DNA of 64,000 nt from Longimicrobium sp. (GTDB taxonomy: Bacteria; Gemmatimonadota; Gemmatimonadetes; Longimicrobiales; Longimicrobiaceae), in the NCBI RefSeq assembly GCF_035474595.1, contig NZ_DATIND010000140.1, forward strand, positions 1-64,000. The letters run 5' to 3'. Numbering within the stretch: the stretch's first letter is position 1; each line of letters starts with the position of its first letter. Of the stretch, positions 16,060 through 24,735 are shown piece by piece. The notes beneath the pieces were generated by a model. That model was not told the origin of the DNA. It saw nothing but the letters and a program-made list of their open reading frames with translations, and ran no database searches. The position numbers and the translations under genes are program-made.

Positions 16060-17358
16060 ATGCGACCCAAGCGACTCACTCCGCCGGTCCGGCGCACCGC
16101 ACGCCGCTGGCGCACTCCGCCCGCCATCACCACGGGAGCCGAGAACTTCGAAGGGATGGCGGTGCTGGACGAGATCGGCGGCCCGCTGGGGTTCCTCCTG
16201 TGGCAGGCGGCGCGCGACGTGGTGCTGTGGGCCGGCTTCACCCCCGAGGAGCGCGTGGGGCTGTTCGAGCCGGGCGCCGACGCGCTGCTGCACGGGCTGA
16301 TCCGCTCGGCCGGGGTGGAGGTGCAGCTCGAGAGCCCGCTGATGACCATCGTGCGCATGGTGGGCGGGCCGGACACGGCGCGCGCCGAAACGGTGGAGCT
16401 GGCCTGCCAGCACATCGCGCACTGGGCCGACGGGCACGGCTACACGGCCGCGGCCATCGCCTACGCGCAGGCGGCGGCGCTCACGGTGCCGTACGACGCG
16501 GGCGCGGCGTACGCCGTGGGGCGCGTGGCCCGGCGGCGCGCCGAGTACGCGCGGGCCGAGACCTGGTTCCGCCGCGCCATCGCCCTGGCGCGCCAGAGCG
16601 GCGACTGGACCAGCTACGCGCTGGCCTTCTCCGGGCTGGGCAACCTGTACATGCAGCGCGGCAACTACCCGTCGGCGCGGCGGTTCCACGTGCGTGCGCT
16701 GCGCGCGGCGCGGCGGCATTCGCTGCGCGCCATCCAGGGCTCGGCGCTGCACGACCTGTTCGTCATCGCCGCCGCGGGGAACCACAAGGAAGACGCCGAG
16801 CGCTACGCCCGCGGCGCCTTCGAGAGCTACGGCCCCGAGCACCCGCGCCTTCCCGCGCTGGCCAACGACATCGCCTACTTCTGGGTGGAGCGCGGCCACT
16901 TCGCCCCGGCGCTCACCGTGTTCGAGGCGCTGCTGCCGCACATGACGCGGCACGAGGACCGGCTGGTGGCGCTGGCCAACATCGTGCGCGCGGCGGCCGG
17001 TGCCGGCGAGCGGCGGCAGTTCGAGCAGACGTGGGACGAGGTGTGGGACGGGCTGGCGCGCGACGACGGCACCGAGAACGCCGCGCAGGTGCTGCTGGAG
17101 CTGGCCCACGGCGCCGCCCAGCTGGGCGAGTTCGAGCGGGCGGAGCGTGCCGCCGAGCGCGCGGTGAAGACGGCGCGCGACCGCGGCCAGGCCCGCACGC
17201 TGCTGGGCGCCGAGTCGGTGCTGGACTCGGTGCGACGCGGCCGGGGCGCGCGCGGCCGCGCCGCCGCCGAGGCCCCGCGCCCCGAGGCGCCGCAGGAGAC
17301 GGAGATGTTCGCGACCGACCTGGTGCGCTCGCTGAACGCATCGCTGGTCACGCGGTAG
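16060..17358 (+). CDS. TPR-repeat protein
   Basis: 432 residues from ATG 16060. About 100 N-terminal residues without repeats are followed by TPR-like helical pairs (residues about 110-400), for example SYALAFSGLGNLYMQRGNYP and YARAETWFRRAIALARQSGD. No signal or membrane segment, so cytosolic. It is followed 140 bp downstream by an AraC-type regulator gene, although a strong terminator lies between. TPR proteins of this layout in bacteria often act as regulators; the partner is unknown. Two other TPR proteins in the window (46122, 60371) also sit beside regulators. Confidence 0.8.
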   Translation: MRPKRLTPPVRRTARRWRTPPAITTGAENFEGMAVLDEIGGPLGFLLWQAARDVVLWAGFTPEERVGLFEPGADALLHGLIRSAGVEVQLESPLMTIVRMVGGPDTARAETVELACQHIAHWADGHGYTAAAIAYAQAAALTVPYDAGAAYAVGRVARRRAEYARAETWFRRAIALARQSGDWTSYALAFSGLGNLYMQRGNYPSARRFHVRALRAARRHSLRAIQGSALHDLFVIAAAGNHKEDAERYARGAFESYGPEHPRLPALANDIAYFWVERGHFAPALTVFEALLPHMTRHEDRLVALANIVRAAAGAGERRQFEQTWDEVWDGLARDDGTENAAQVLLELAHGAAQLGEFERAERAAERAVKTARDRGQARTLLGAESVLDSVRRGRGARGRAAAEAPRPEAPQETEMFATDLVRSLNASLVTR

Positions 17359-17365
17359 CCCCACC

Positions 17366-17397
17366 GCCGGCGCGGACCGCGAGCGGTCCGCGCCGGC
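17366..17397 (+). terminator. terminator after the TPR gene
   Basis: 14-bp perfect stem gccggcgcggaccg/cggtccgcgccggc with a cgag loop, followed by cttat. Confidence 0.75.
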
Positions 17398-17497
17398 CTT
17401 ATCCAAACGCAGGCAGGGCGGCATCTTGCGCCCATCGGGCGGTACCGAAAGACACACCCCCGCGCCTGCAGAGACACTCAACCTGGTAGATCCGGTC

Positions 17498-18310
17498 ATG
17501 AAGATCGCCGCACGCCCGCTTCTGGTCCTGCACGGCAACGAGGAGTTCCGCGAGCGCGTCCGCAGGGTCGCGGGCAAGGAGTACACCTTCCAGACGGTGC
17601 CCGACTGGCCGTCGCTGGAAGAGGCGGTGCGCGACAGCCCGCCCTCGGCGCTGGTGGTGGTGAACCCGTACGAGGACGGCAACGGGCGCGTGGGCCCCTC
17701 GCCGGCGCTGCGCTCGCTGCTGGTGGAGTTCCCGTCGACCGCCGTGTTCGCCGCGCTGGAGGTGAAGCCCGACCGCATCGACGACCTGCGCACGCTGGGG
17801 AAGTGGGGCGTGGTGCAGGTGATCTCCATCGGCCACGACGACACGCCGCAGGCCATGGTGCAGCGCTTCCGCCAGAGCCAGGGGCGGCCGCTGAAGGCGC
17901 TGCTGGAGAACACCCTGCCGCCCGACACCCCGGGGCGCGCCCGCGCCATCGTGGACGCGGCCGCCGAGGTGGTGGCGGTGGGCGGGCACGGGCGCGACCT
18001 GGCGCGCTCGCTCCAGCTCTCGCGCCGCACGCTGCTGCGCTGGTGCGAGCGCGCGGAGCTGCCGCCCCCGCGCAAGCTGCTGGCGTGGATGCGCATCCTC
18101 CTGGCCTGCGAGCTGCTGGACGACCCGGGCCGCACGGTGCTCTCCGTGGCCCACGCCTGCGGCTACTCGTCGGACAGCGGGCTGCGGCGCGTGACGCAGA
18201 AGTTCGTGGGCAGCAGCCCCACGGAGCTGCGCCGCCGCGGCGCCTTCGCCCGCGCCAGCAAGGTGTTCCTGGAGGCGCTCTCCAAGTACCGCACCCAGCA
18301 GGCGTTCTGA
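17498..18310 (+). CDS. AraC-type transcriptional regulator with degenerate receiver-like N-terminus
   Basis: 270 residues from ATG 17498. Residues 1-125 look like a receiver fold (LLVLHGNEEFRERVRRVAGK, ALVVVNPYEDGN, VIS) but the phospho-acceptor Asp position is not convincing. Residues about 150-250 form the double helix-turn-helix of the AraC family: GRDLARSLQLSRRTLLRWCE and VLSVAHACGYSSDSGLRRVT, followed by GSSPTELRRRG. It should bind DNA as an activator or repressor; the signal is unknown. It may be controlled by, or control, the TPR gene upstream. Confidence 0.82.
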   Translation: MKIAARPLLVLHGNEEFRERVRRVAGKEYTFQTVPDWPSLEEAVRDSPPSALVVVNPYEDGNGRVGPSPALRSLLVEFPSTAVFAALEVKPDRIDDLRTLGKWGVVQVISIGHDDTPQAMVQRFRQSQGRPLKALLENTLPPDTPGRARAIVDAAAEVVAVGGHGRDLARSLQLSRRTLLRWCERAELPPPRKLLAWMRILLACELLDDPGRTVLSVAHACGYSSDSGLRRVTQKFVGSSPTELRRRGAFARASKVFLEALSKYRTQQAF

Positions 18311-18342
18311 CCCGCTGGCGCCGATCGGCCGATCACGTGAGA

Positions 18343-18375
18343 AAACCCCGCCGGGCGCGCTGCCCGGCGGGGTTT
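18343..18375. terminator. bidirectional terminator hairpin
   Basis: Perfect 14-bp stem aaaccccgccgggc/gcccggcggggttt, with A and T runs on the two sides, between the convergent AraC-type regulator and hipA genes. Confidence 0.9.
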
Positions 18376-18404
18376 CTGCTTGCGCCTTCGCGTGTCCTGA
18401 CGGC

Positions 18405-19625
18405 CTACCCGACGCGTTGCGCGAGGAGCTGGCGGATCTGCTGCGCCGTCTCCGCGGGCACTCCCGTCTCCGCCGCAAATCTCGGCCACTGGCGCACCAC
18501 ATCGCGCACCCGCTCGATGATCGCGCGCGCTTTCCGCGCGTCCACTTCGCAGCGCTCGGCCACGCGCAGCATGTCGCGGTCGCCGGGGCGCGCCGCCTCG
18601 CCCGCAACGTCCATCGTGTGCTGCCGTCCGGGACCTTCGGAAAACGTCAGGTCGTAGGCCGGCGCGAGCGTCCATTTCCCATCCGTCCCCATCAGGAACG
18701 AGGTGTTCTTCACGTGATCGTCGCGATTGTGCGCGACCACGTTGAACGCCATCCGCCGATACGCCTCCTCCAGCGCGCGATGGTCGCGGGTCAGCACGAA
18801 GGTCGTGCGCAGGAAACCCTCGTAGTCCATCGACGCGACGCGGTGGCTCGCGTGCCAGAGCCCGCCCAGGCTGTGCATGTGCAGCCGCGCGTTGCCGCGG
18901 CGGTCGAACCGCTCCGCCGCGAAGTATCGTCCGCCATCCTCCGTCTCGAACAGCCGCGTTGGGGGGACGTTCAGCCCGGCCTCCGCCGCCATCCGCGCGT
19001 ACGCGGCCTCGACGGCGCCCAGGTGCGGGCCGTCCTCTCCGGCGGAGAACTTCACCAGGAAGTGGCGATAGCCTTCGGGTAGCTCCGACGTCCCGGCGAT
19101 CATCCGGCCATCGTCGCGCACCCCGACCAGCACCTTCGGCCGCGCGCCGCCCGGCGATCCGCCCGCGATGCGGAGCGCGGGGAGCACGTCGTCCGCGCTT
19201 CCCTCCAGCACCCGCTCGGCTTCGGCCGCGAGGGTCGCGAGATCGACCTCGAGCGGCCCCGAATCGGGGTCGGGCGTCGGTGGATGGTACGCCAGCGCGC
19301 CCATCCCGCGCGTCCCGATGTACGCCAGGCGATCCAGCACCGAAATGCCGGCGAGGCTGCGCCCCGGCTTCCGGAACGCGCGGTCCATCAGCAGGCGTCC
19401 CCAGCTGTCCGGCAGCGAATCGTCGAACACGCCGAAGACGGGGCCGAACTCGCGGTCCGCGTGGTCGAAGAGTCCGGGCTTCACCGGGAGCTTGAACGGG
19501 GAGATGGGGAGCGGGTCCGCGAGGAACGCCGGGGTGTATTCGAAGTAGATCCCGCGGCCCTCCTCGGCCAGCGTGCCGACGGTCGTCTGCCGCGCTCCCC
19601 AGAGCCGAACCTCAAGAGTCCGCAC
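18405..19625 (-). CDS. hipA: HipA family serine/threonine kinase toxin
   Basis: 406 residues from GTG 19625, which has GAGGAAGG upstream. HipA features in order: LWGARQTTVGTLAEEG at the N-terminus, FDDSLPDSWGRLLMDRAFR, the ATP-loop GGSPGGARPKVLVG (about 163-176), ERFDRRG, catalytic NVVAHNRDDHVKNTSFLM (HNRDDH, about 303-308) and LAPAYDLTFSEG with the Mg-binding DxT. Both catalytic Asp residues are present, so an active kinase is likely. HipA of E. coli phosphorylates glutamyl-tRNA synthetase and causes persistence; the target here is unknown. The gene overlaps hipB by 14 bp. Confidence 0.92.
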   Translation of the reverse strand: MRTLEVRLWGARQTTVGTLAEEGRGIYFEYTPAFLADPLPISPFKLPVKPGLFDHADREFGPVFGVFDDSLPDSWGRLLMDRAFRKPGRSLAGISVLDRLAYIGTRGMGALAYHPPTPDPDSGPLEVDLATLAAEAERVLEGSADDVLPALRIAGGSPGGARPKVLVGVRDDGRMIAGTSELPEGYRHFLVKFSAGEDGPHLGAVEAAYARMAAEAGLNVPPTRLFETEDGGRYFAAERFDRRGNARLHMHSLGGLWHASHRVASMDYEGFLRTTFVLTRDHRALEEAYRRMAFNVVAHNRDDHVKNTSFLMGTDGKWTLAPAYDLTFSEGPGRQHTMDVAGEAARPGDRDMLRVAERCEVDARKARAIIERVRDVVRQWPRFAAETGVPAETAQQIRQLLAQRVG

Positions 19626-19929
19626 GTTTCCGCCTTCCTCGCTTGCGGGAGGGCTGCGTTCGCTCGGCGAGCTCCGCCAGGGATCGTGCGGGCGGCAGCG
19701 CGAACAGGTCGTCGAAGCCCGCGCCCGCATCCAGGAGCACGGCGATCCTGAGCAGCCGCTCCAGCGCGATGCGGCCGGTGTGCTCGAAGCGCCGGTAGGT
19801 CGCGAGCGTCAGCCCCGCCCGCTCGGCCATCTCCTGCTGCGTCCACCCGCGCTGCAGCCGGAGCGCGCGCACCCGGCCCGCCAGCGCCCGAGCGACCTCT
19901 GCTGGCGTGCGTAGCTCGGATGGCAACAT
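19612..19929 (-). CDS. hipB: HipB-type XRE antitoxin
   Basis: 105 residues. A lambda-repressor-like helix-turn-helix occupies residues about 15-70 (VRALRLQRGWTQQEMAERAG, TLATYRRFEHTGRIALERLL), followed by ALPPARSLAELAER and a very basic tail (RKRGRRKRADS). It is the upstream partner of hipA, overlapping it by 14 bp, and should repress the operon and neutralise the kinase. Confidence 0.9.
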   Translation of the reverse strand: MLPSELRTPAEVARALAGRVRALRLQRGWTQQEMAERAGLTLATYRRFEHTGRIALERLLRIAVLLDAGAGFDDLFALPPARSLAELAERTQPSRKRGRRKRADS

Positions 19930-19986
19930 GTTAGCTGTTAGCGATGAGAGCCGACTTTTCTACTATCATATTAGCAATTAACATGA
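19927..19986. promoter_or_regulatory. AT-rich hip promoter with candidate operators
   Basis: Just upstream of hipB lies a locally AT-rich stretch with tandem tgttagc tgttagc and, about 30 bp away, gcaattaaca reading back as tgttaattgc. These half-sites are a plausible HipB operator set overlapping the promoter. Confidence 0.5.
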
Positions 19987-20075
19987 TGGAGATCCAGTAC
20001 CATGCAGAAGAGGGTGAAGCCGGCTCAGGCTCCACCCTCTTCGTCCTACATCGCCAGATCACCGCCGAGTCGATT

Positions 20076-20261
20076 TCACCGCGACTGCTGCAGCAGCTTG
20101 TCGATGCGGGTCCACTCCTGCGCCAGGTCGGCGCGGTCGTCGGCATCGAGCTGCTCGCCGCCGCCGGAGCCGTCGCTCTCCTTCATCAGCTTCATCAGGC
20201 GGTCGCGGCGCGCTTCGAGCTTCGCGCGCTCCGCCGCGTTCATCGTGGTACCATCCGCCAT
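20076..20261 (-). CDS. small charged hypothetical protein
   Basis: 61 residues from ATG 20261, with GGGGAGA upstream. It is helical and strongly charged (AERAKLEARRDRLMKLMKES, DADDRADLAQEWTRIDKLLQ) with a glycine stretch in the middle. No family recognised; a coiled-coil dimer is plausible. Confidence 0.6.
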   Translation of the reverse strand: MADGTTMNAAERAKLEARRDRLMKLMKESDGSGGGEQLDADDRADLAQEWTRIDKLLQQSR

Positions 20262-20365
20262 CGCTGGTCTCCCCTGGCTGTGTGGGAAGGGACGCCTCGC
20301 CCGCGAGCGGATTGCATCGCCGAGCCCATCATCCCCTTCTTCCGCCTCGTCCTTCCGCCTGGCAA

Positions 20366-20482
20366 TCAATCCGCCGCGACCGTCCCCCCCGCCGCGACCG
20401 GCGATCCATCCACTACCGGAAAGATACACCTCGCCGCCCCGCGCGCGGAACTCGGCGCTCCTGGCGGCCATGCCGGCCTCGC
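20366..20482 (-). pseudogene. thiC 3'-terminal fragment A
   Basis: About 117 bp homologous to the last 39 codons of intact thiC (27811 onward). It begins at the same TGA stop (tcaatccgccgcgaccgtc on +) and carries substitutions and an insertion of Cs. It is the most degraded of three such fragments and lies just downstream of the 20498-21544 gene. Confidence 0.8.
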
Positions 20483-20497
20483 GCCGCGAACGAACGA

Positions 20498-21544
20498 TCA
20501 GCCTGCCAGCGCCACTTCTTCCGCCGGCTCCCTGGGCGCCCTTCCCGCGGCGGCGACGAGGGCCTGCGGGGTGGCGGCGACGGTGACCGAGGCGGGCGCC
20601 GCCCGCGAGACGGTCGCCGGCAGCGGCTCCGCTTCCGAAACCTCGGGGGCCAGCGAGGCCACGATCTCGCGGATGGTGGCCGACACCTCGTCGGCGGTCG
20701 CGCCGGCGGCGAGCTGGCCCAGCACGTCCACCAGCCGCGCCGCCTGCCGCACGCGGCCGCGCGAAGCCTCCTCGAAGGCACGGGCGGTGGCGGCCGCCTC
20801 GCGCTCGGCGATCAGGTCCTTGACGTTTCCGCGGAAGATCGCCTCCACCGCCTCCACCAGCCGGGTGAGGATGCGGTAGACGGCCGACGCCGAGTAGCCG
20901 CCCAGCAGGGCGAGGGCCGGCTGCACCAGGTTGATTGCCGTCCCCTGGCGCGGGACCTCGAACGGGAGCAGCGCCACCAGGATGTAGCCGGCCATCACCC
21001 CCAGCAGGAACTTGACCCAGTAGGTGGGAGCGTACTTGGGATTGTAGCTGGACTTGCGAATGTACTCGTTCACCTGGAAGAGGATGGCGAACGAGGCGCC
21101 CAGGCCGGCGGCGGAAAGCCACCACAGCTCGTTGAGCAGCAGGTTCCATCCCCAGGTGTTGACGAAGCTCACGGTGCTCGAGCCGGTGGCCTCGAACAGG
21201 CCGAGGAGCACGAAGGCCACCACGCACCCGATGGCCACCGCCATGAGCTGGCGCACCAGCACGACGGGGCCCAGGAAGGCGAACCGCCCCGCGGTCTCCC
21301 CGTCGGCCAGGAGCACGATGGCGCGCGGCGTGGCGGGGGCCACGATCCTGGCCAGCCGCGAGTGGGCCAGCACCAGCGGCGCGGGGGCGAGCGGCGGCCC
21401 CTCCGGCGGGTGCGACTCGTACTGTTCGACCGCGTCGACCACGCTGGTGGGAACGCTTTTGCCGGACGCGAAGGCGTAGCGGATCATCTCCACCGCCTCG
21501 CGGAGGAGCTGGTCGCGCAGGCTCTGGGGTGCCGTGGGGGGCAT
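20498..21544 (-). CDS. polytopic membrane protein with long cytosolic tail
   Basis: 348 residues from ATG 21544 (GGAGG eight nt upstream). Four hydrophobic segments lie at about 97-117, 128-152, 178-196 and 207-228. A C-terminal soluble part follows, with a helical segment (VKDLIAEREAAATARAFEEA) and an Ala-rich end. No enzyme motif seen. It lies between thiC fragments A and B, so it belongs to the variable region downstream of thiC. Confidence 0.75.
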   Translation of the reverse strand: MPPTAPQSLRDQLLREAVEMIRYAFASGKSVPTSVVDAVEQYESHPPEGPPLAPAPLVLAHSRLARIVAPATPRAIVLLADGETAGRFAFLGPVVLVRQLMAVAIGCVVAFVLLGLFEATGSSTVSFVNTWGWNLLLNELWWLSAAGLGASFAILFQVNEYIRKSSYNPKYAPTYWVKFLLGVMAGYILVALLPFEVPRQGTAINLVQPALALLGGYSASAVYRILTRLVEAVEAIFRGNVKDLIAEREAAATARAFEEASRGRVRQAARLVDVLGQLAAGATADEVSATIREIVASLAPEVSEAEPLPATVSRAAPASVTVAATPQALVAAAGRAPREPAEEVALAG

Positions 21545-21922
21545 GGCGATGCCTCCGGAGGAGGGAGGGGGAAGGCAGGTGGGGGGGCCCGAAGGGGAAA
21601 ACTGCAAGGTGGATAACAATTTACAGCGATTCCGCCGGTGCGCCAGAGGAACCGATCCCTGCAGATCGGCACGATCGCCGCGTCGTGCGTGGCGGATTGT
21701 TACCCGGGACCGCGAGGACCGGGAGCCGAGTCGTGGCGGCGGCGGCGAGGAGCTGGATGCCGACCAACTCCTGGCCGCTGGCGCGCTTGGCGGCGGCGCG
21801 GAACCGGGTGATGACGAACGAAAGCCCAGCCGGGAGCGTGGGCGCCTGGATGGGCGGCGAAGACTGCGGGGCGGCGGCGGTCCGGAAAGCCCGGCCGGCT
21901 CCGCCGCCCTCGTGGTCCGGAC

Positions 21923-22252
21923 CTAGTAGATCAGCGCAACCGTGAAGAGATCGTTCTTGTCGGCGAGCGTGGTGCCGTTGGCGGCGCTCAGCACGATCGA
22001 CGTTTCCCCGAACCCACCGCTGACGCTGAAGAAGCCCGCGGGCAGAACCATGTGCGTTCCGGCCGGATTGGCGAACAGCTGCAATGTGCCGATCGTGGTG
22101 CCGTGAATGGACAGTTTCACGGCCAGCGGGGTGTTGGCCTGCTGCGTGAAGGCCGAGCCCGACACGGACACGAGCACGGCTCGATCGCTGGGCCACGAAA
22201 CCGGCGCGGTGATGGGCAGCGGCCCAACCTGGTTGATGATCACCTGGGACAT
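21923..22252 (-). CDS. small beta-rich hypothetical protein, tandem copy 2
   Basis: 109 residues from ATG 22252 (GGAG eight nt upstream). It opens MSQVIINQVGPLPI and ends LFTVALIY, and is clearly paralogous to the gene at 22324-22650: same length, same opening and ending, about half of positions identical. The sequence alternates hydrophobic and small residues (VLVSVSGSAFT, GTHMVLPAGFFSVSGG), suggesting a beta-sandwich. No signal peptide, no Cys. Function unknown. The 380 bp between this gene and the membrane protein start at 21544 hold no supported gene, though a stretch near 21730-21860 may be a third, decayed copy. Confidence 0.75.
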   Translation of the reverse strand: MSQVIINQVGPLPITAPVSWPSDRAVLVSVSGSAFTQQANTPLAVKLSIHGTTIGTLQLFANPAGTHMVLPAGFFSVSGGFGETSIVLSAANGTTLADKNDLFTVALIY

Positions 22253-22323
22253 GACAGCATCTCCATGCGGAACGAGGGATGGGCCCGGCGCGGCGGACAT
22301 CCGGAGCAGGTGCCGGCCATGGC

Positions 22324-22650
22324 TCAGAAGATCAGGGCAACGGTGAAGTGGTCGTTCGCGTCGGTGATGGTGTCGTTGCCGGCGGAGAGCGTGAGAACGG
22401 CCTGGCTGATCTGCCGGCTGACGGCAAAGAACCCCGTGGGCAGTGCCAGGTGCGTGGTCGCCGCCGCGGCCAGCTGCTGGATGGTCCCGAGCACCTTGTC
22501 GTCCACCATCACCTGCAGCGTCAGAAGCGTGTTGGGCTTCTGCGTCCAGGCCGAGCCAGACACCGCCACGATGATGGACTCGCTGCTGGGCCACATGAAG
22601 CTCTGCTTGATGGGCAGAGGGCCGGCCTGGTTGATGACTACCTGGGACAT
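22324..22650 (-). CDS. small beta-rich hypothetical protein, tandem copy 1
   Basis: 108 residues. ATG 22650 is chosen over 22656 because GGAG ends directly at the earlier ATG, leaving proper spacing only for the later one. It opens MSQVVINQAGPLPI and ends HFTVALIF. Paralogue of 21923-22252, same orientation, 71 bp apart. Both have a central TTHLALPTGFFAVS / GTHMVLPAGFFSVS block. No recognised domain. Confidence 0.75.
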   Translation of the reverse strand: MSQVVINQAGPLPIKQSFMWPSSESIIVAVSGSAWTQKPNTLLTLQVMVDDKVLGTIQQLAAAATTHLALPTGFFAVSRQISQAVLTLSAGNDTITDANDHFTVALIF

Positions 22651-22954
22651 GCGCATCTCCGTACGGAGGAATGAGGGGTGAACTGCAACGCAAGGATACG
22701 GCGGGTTCGCGTGCAGTCCTATTAAACGTTTGTTTCAGAAATACTCGCGGCACGCTCGGGAGTCACTGGGGCGCAGGTGGCGCCGCAATTCGCCACATGT
22801 GCGTCAAATGAAGACTCAGAGAAGTTCGAAAAATCTCTGTCTGCAAACGACATCCCGGCATTCCGCCAGGGACGCCGTGCGCACGGTCGGCGGCTGCCTA
22901 CGTTGGCCGGACAGTAGTGATGTCGGTGAGGAGGCTTCTCGAGCACCTGCAAAG

Positions 22955-22981
22955 AAAAAAGGGCGCCGGAAGGAGGCGCCC
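22955..22981 (-). terminator. rho-independent terminator, minus strand
   Basis: Stem gggcgcc/ggcgccc with a 7-nt loop, followed on the minus strand by a run of six T. It sits 30 bp past thiC fragment B and could be the terminator that once followed thiC. The surrounding 700 bp (22650-23352) holds no supported gene. Confidence 0.75.
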
Positions 22982-23010
22982 TCTTCGTTCATCGGCGGCG
23001 TGACCCCGGC

Positions 23011-23107
23011 TCAATCCGCCGCGACCGTCTCCTCCGCCCCGACTCGGGCGGCGATCGTCGCATCCACCACCGGAAGGTACACCTCGCCACCGTTTCGCGG
23101 AACTCGG
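23011..23107 (-). pseudogene. thiC 3'-terminal fragment B
   Basis: 97 bp matching the last 32 codons of thiC, starting exactly at the stop codon (tcaatccgccgcgaccgtct on +) and losing similarity after aactcgg. Confidence 0.82.
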
Positions 23108-23351
23108 ACCTCGTGCGCTGCGCTGGAACTCGCCTCGGCCAACTTTCTGCCTGATCCGTCCCCTCCTGCGCTGAAGATGGCCACGGTCCGTACGATCCAC
23201 GTCGGGTAGGGTTGCGCCGGTCAAGTCCACCTGCGGAGCACCGTTGCCCTGCCCGTCTGGGGCACTCTCTTTGCGGCGTTTACTCCGCCCCGAACGCCCT
23301 CGGTGGAGAGGGTGAGAAGCTGCGCCCCGGCGCCACCGGCAAGGAGGAGCG

Positions 23352-24038
23352 ATGGCCGAACGAACCCACGCGCGGACCCATGGTGCCGAGCGCGGACTCA
23401 GCCGTTTCGAGGGGTTCAGCGACGCGGTTTTCGCAATCGCGCTGACCCTGCTGATCGTCGAGATCAAGGTCCCCGGATCGCCCGAGGGGCCGCATGGCTA
23501 CAGCGATCTGGCGAGGGCCATGGCCGAGCAGTGGCGCGAGCATCTCGCCCTCGTCCTCTGCTACCTCGTGATCGGCGCCTACTGGCTGCAGCACCATTAT
23601 TCGGGCCGAATCTACGCCAGGAGCGATCACTGGTTCGGCGCGATCAACCTCCTGTTCCTGCTGGCCATCGTCGTCGTCCCCTATCCGATCCGCGTCTGGT
23701 GCTTCCACCTCGGCACGCCCTTCGAGTCCCTCGCGTCGGTGACCCTGGTGGCCGGCCTCGCCCTGACCGCCTGCACCTGGATGGCCAAGTGGTTCTACGG
23801 AATGGCGGGCCGCCGGGTGATGGACGAACGGCTCGCGCCCGACTTCCTCCGGCAGATGACGCGCCGCTACGGCATTGCGACGCTGATCCAGATCGCCGCC
23901 GTTCCGGTCGCCGTCGCGGCGCCGCGCATGGGAGTGGCCATCGCGCTGCTGTGCGTCGCCTTCTTCCTGCTGCCGCAGCCCAAGCCGCGCTACAAGCCCG
24001 GAGAGGAGCCGAGCGAGGAGGAGAAATTGGAAGAGTAG
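23352..24038 (+). CDS. TMEM175-type potassium channel (DUF1211)
   Basis: 228 residues, six membrane segments. The signature RFEGFSDAVFAIALTLLIVE followed by IKVP near the N-terminus is the pore-lining helix motif of bacterial TMEM175 channels, which have one six-helix repeat per subunit and conduct K+ as tetramers. The C-terminus is acidic (EEPSEEEKLEE). AAGGAGG precedes the ATG. It is the only + strand gene between thiC fragments B and C. Confidence 0.9.
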   Translation: MAERTHARTHGAERGLSRFEGFSDAVFAIALTLLIVEIKVPGSPEGPHGYSDLARAMAEQWREHLALVLCYLVIGAYWLQHHYSGRIYARSDHWFGAINLLFLLAIVVVPYPIRVWCFHLGTPFESLASVTLVAGLALTACTWMAKWFYGMAGRRVMDERLAPDFLRQMTRRYGIATLIQIAAVPVAVAAPRMGVAIALLCVAFFLLPQPKPRYKPGEEPSEEEKLEE

Positions 24039-24077
24039 CGATTGCGCGAGGTCGAAAGCAGTAGCCGACACACACTG

Positions 24078-24106
24078 AACGAGGGGAGCACCGGCTGGGC
24101 TCCCCT
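24078..24106. terminator. hairpin between TMEM175 gene and thiC fragment C
   Basis: Stem cgaggggagc/gctcccctcg with a 9-nt loop, placed relative to fragment C much as the terminator at 22955 is placed relative to fragment B. Confidence 0.7.
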
Positions 24107-24136
24107 CGTCCGTTCCCTGCTGGCCACTCGAAGCGA

Positions 24137-24586
<450 letters not shown>

Positions 24587-24735
24587 CTACAGTTATAGTC
24601 TTCTGCTACATAGACGTTCCTTCCCACATAAAGCAGAGTGGCTGATTAGAGAACATCGTTGTTGCTGACCCGTTTCCAATTTATGTTGGCAGCGTTATCG
24701 AAGCCCCGACCCTCTTCACCGCCAAGACCAAATAT

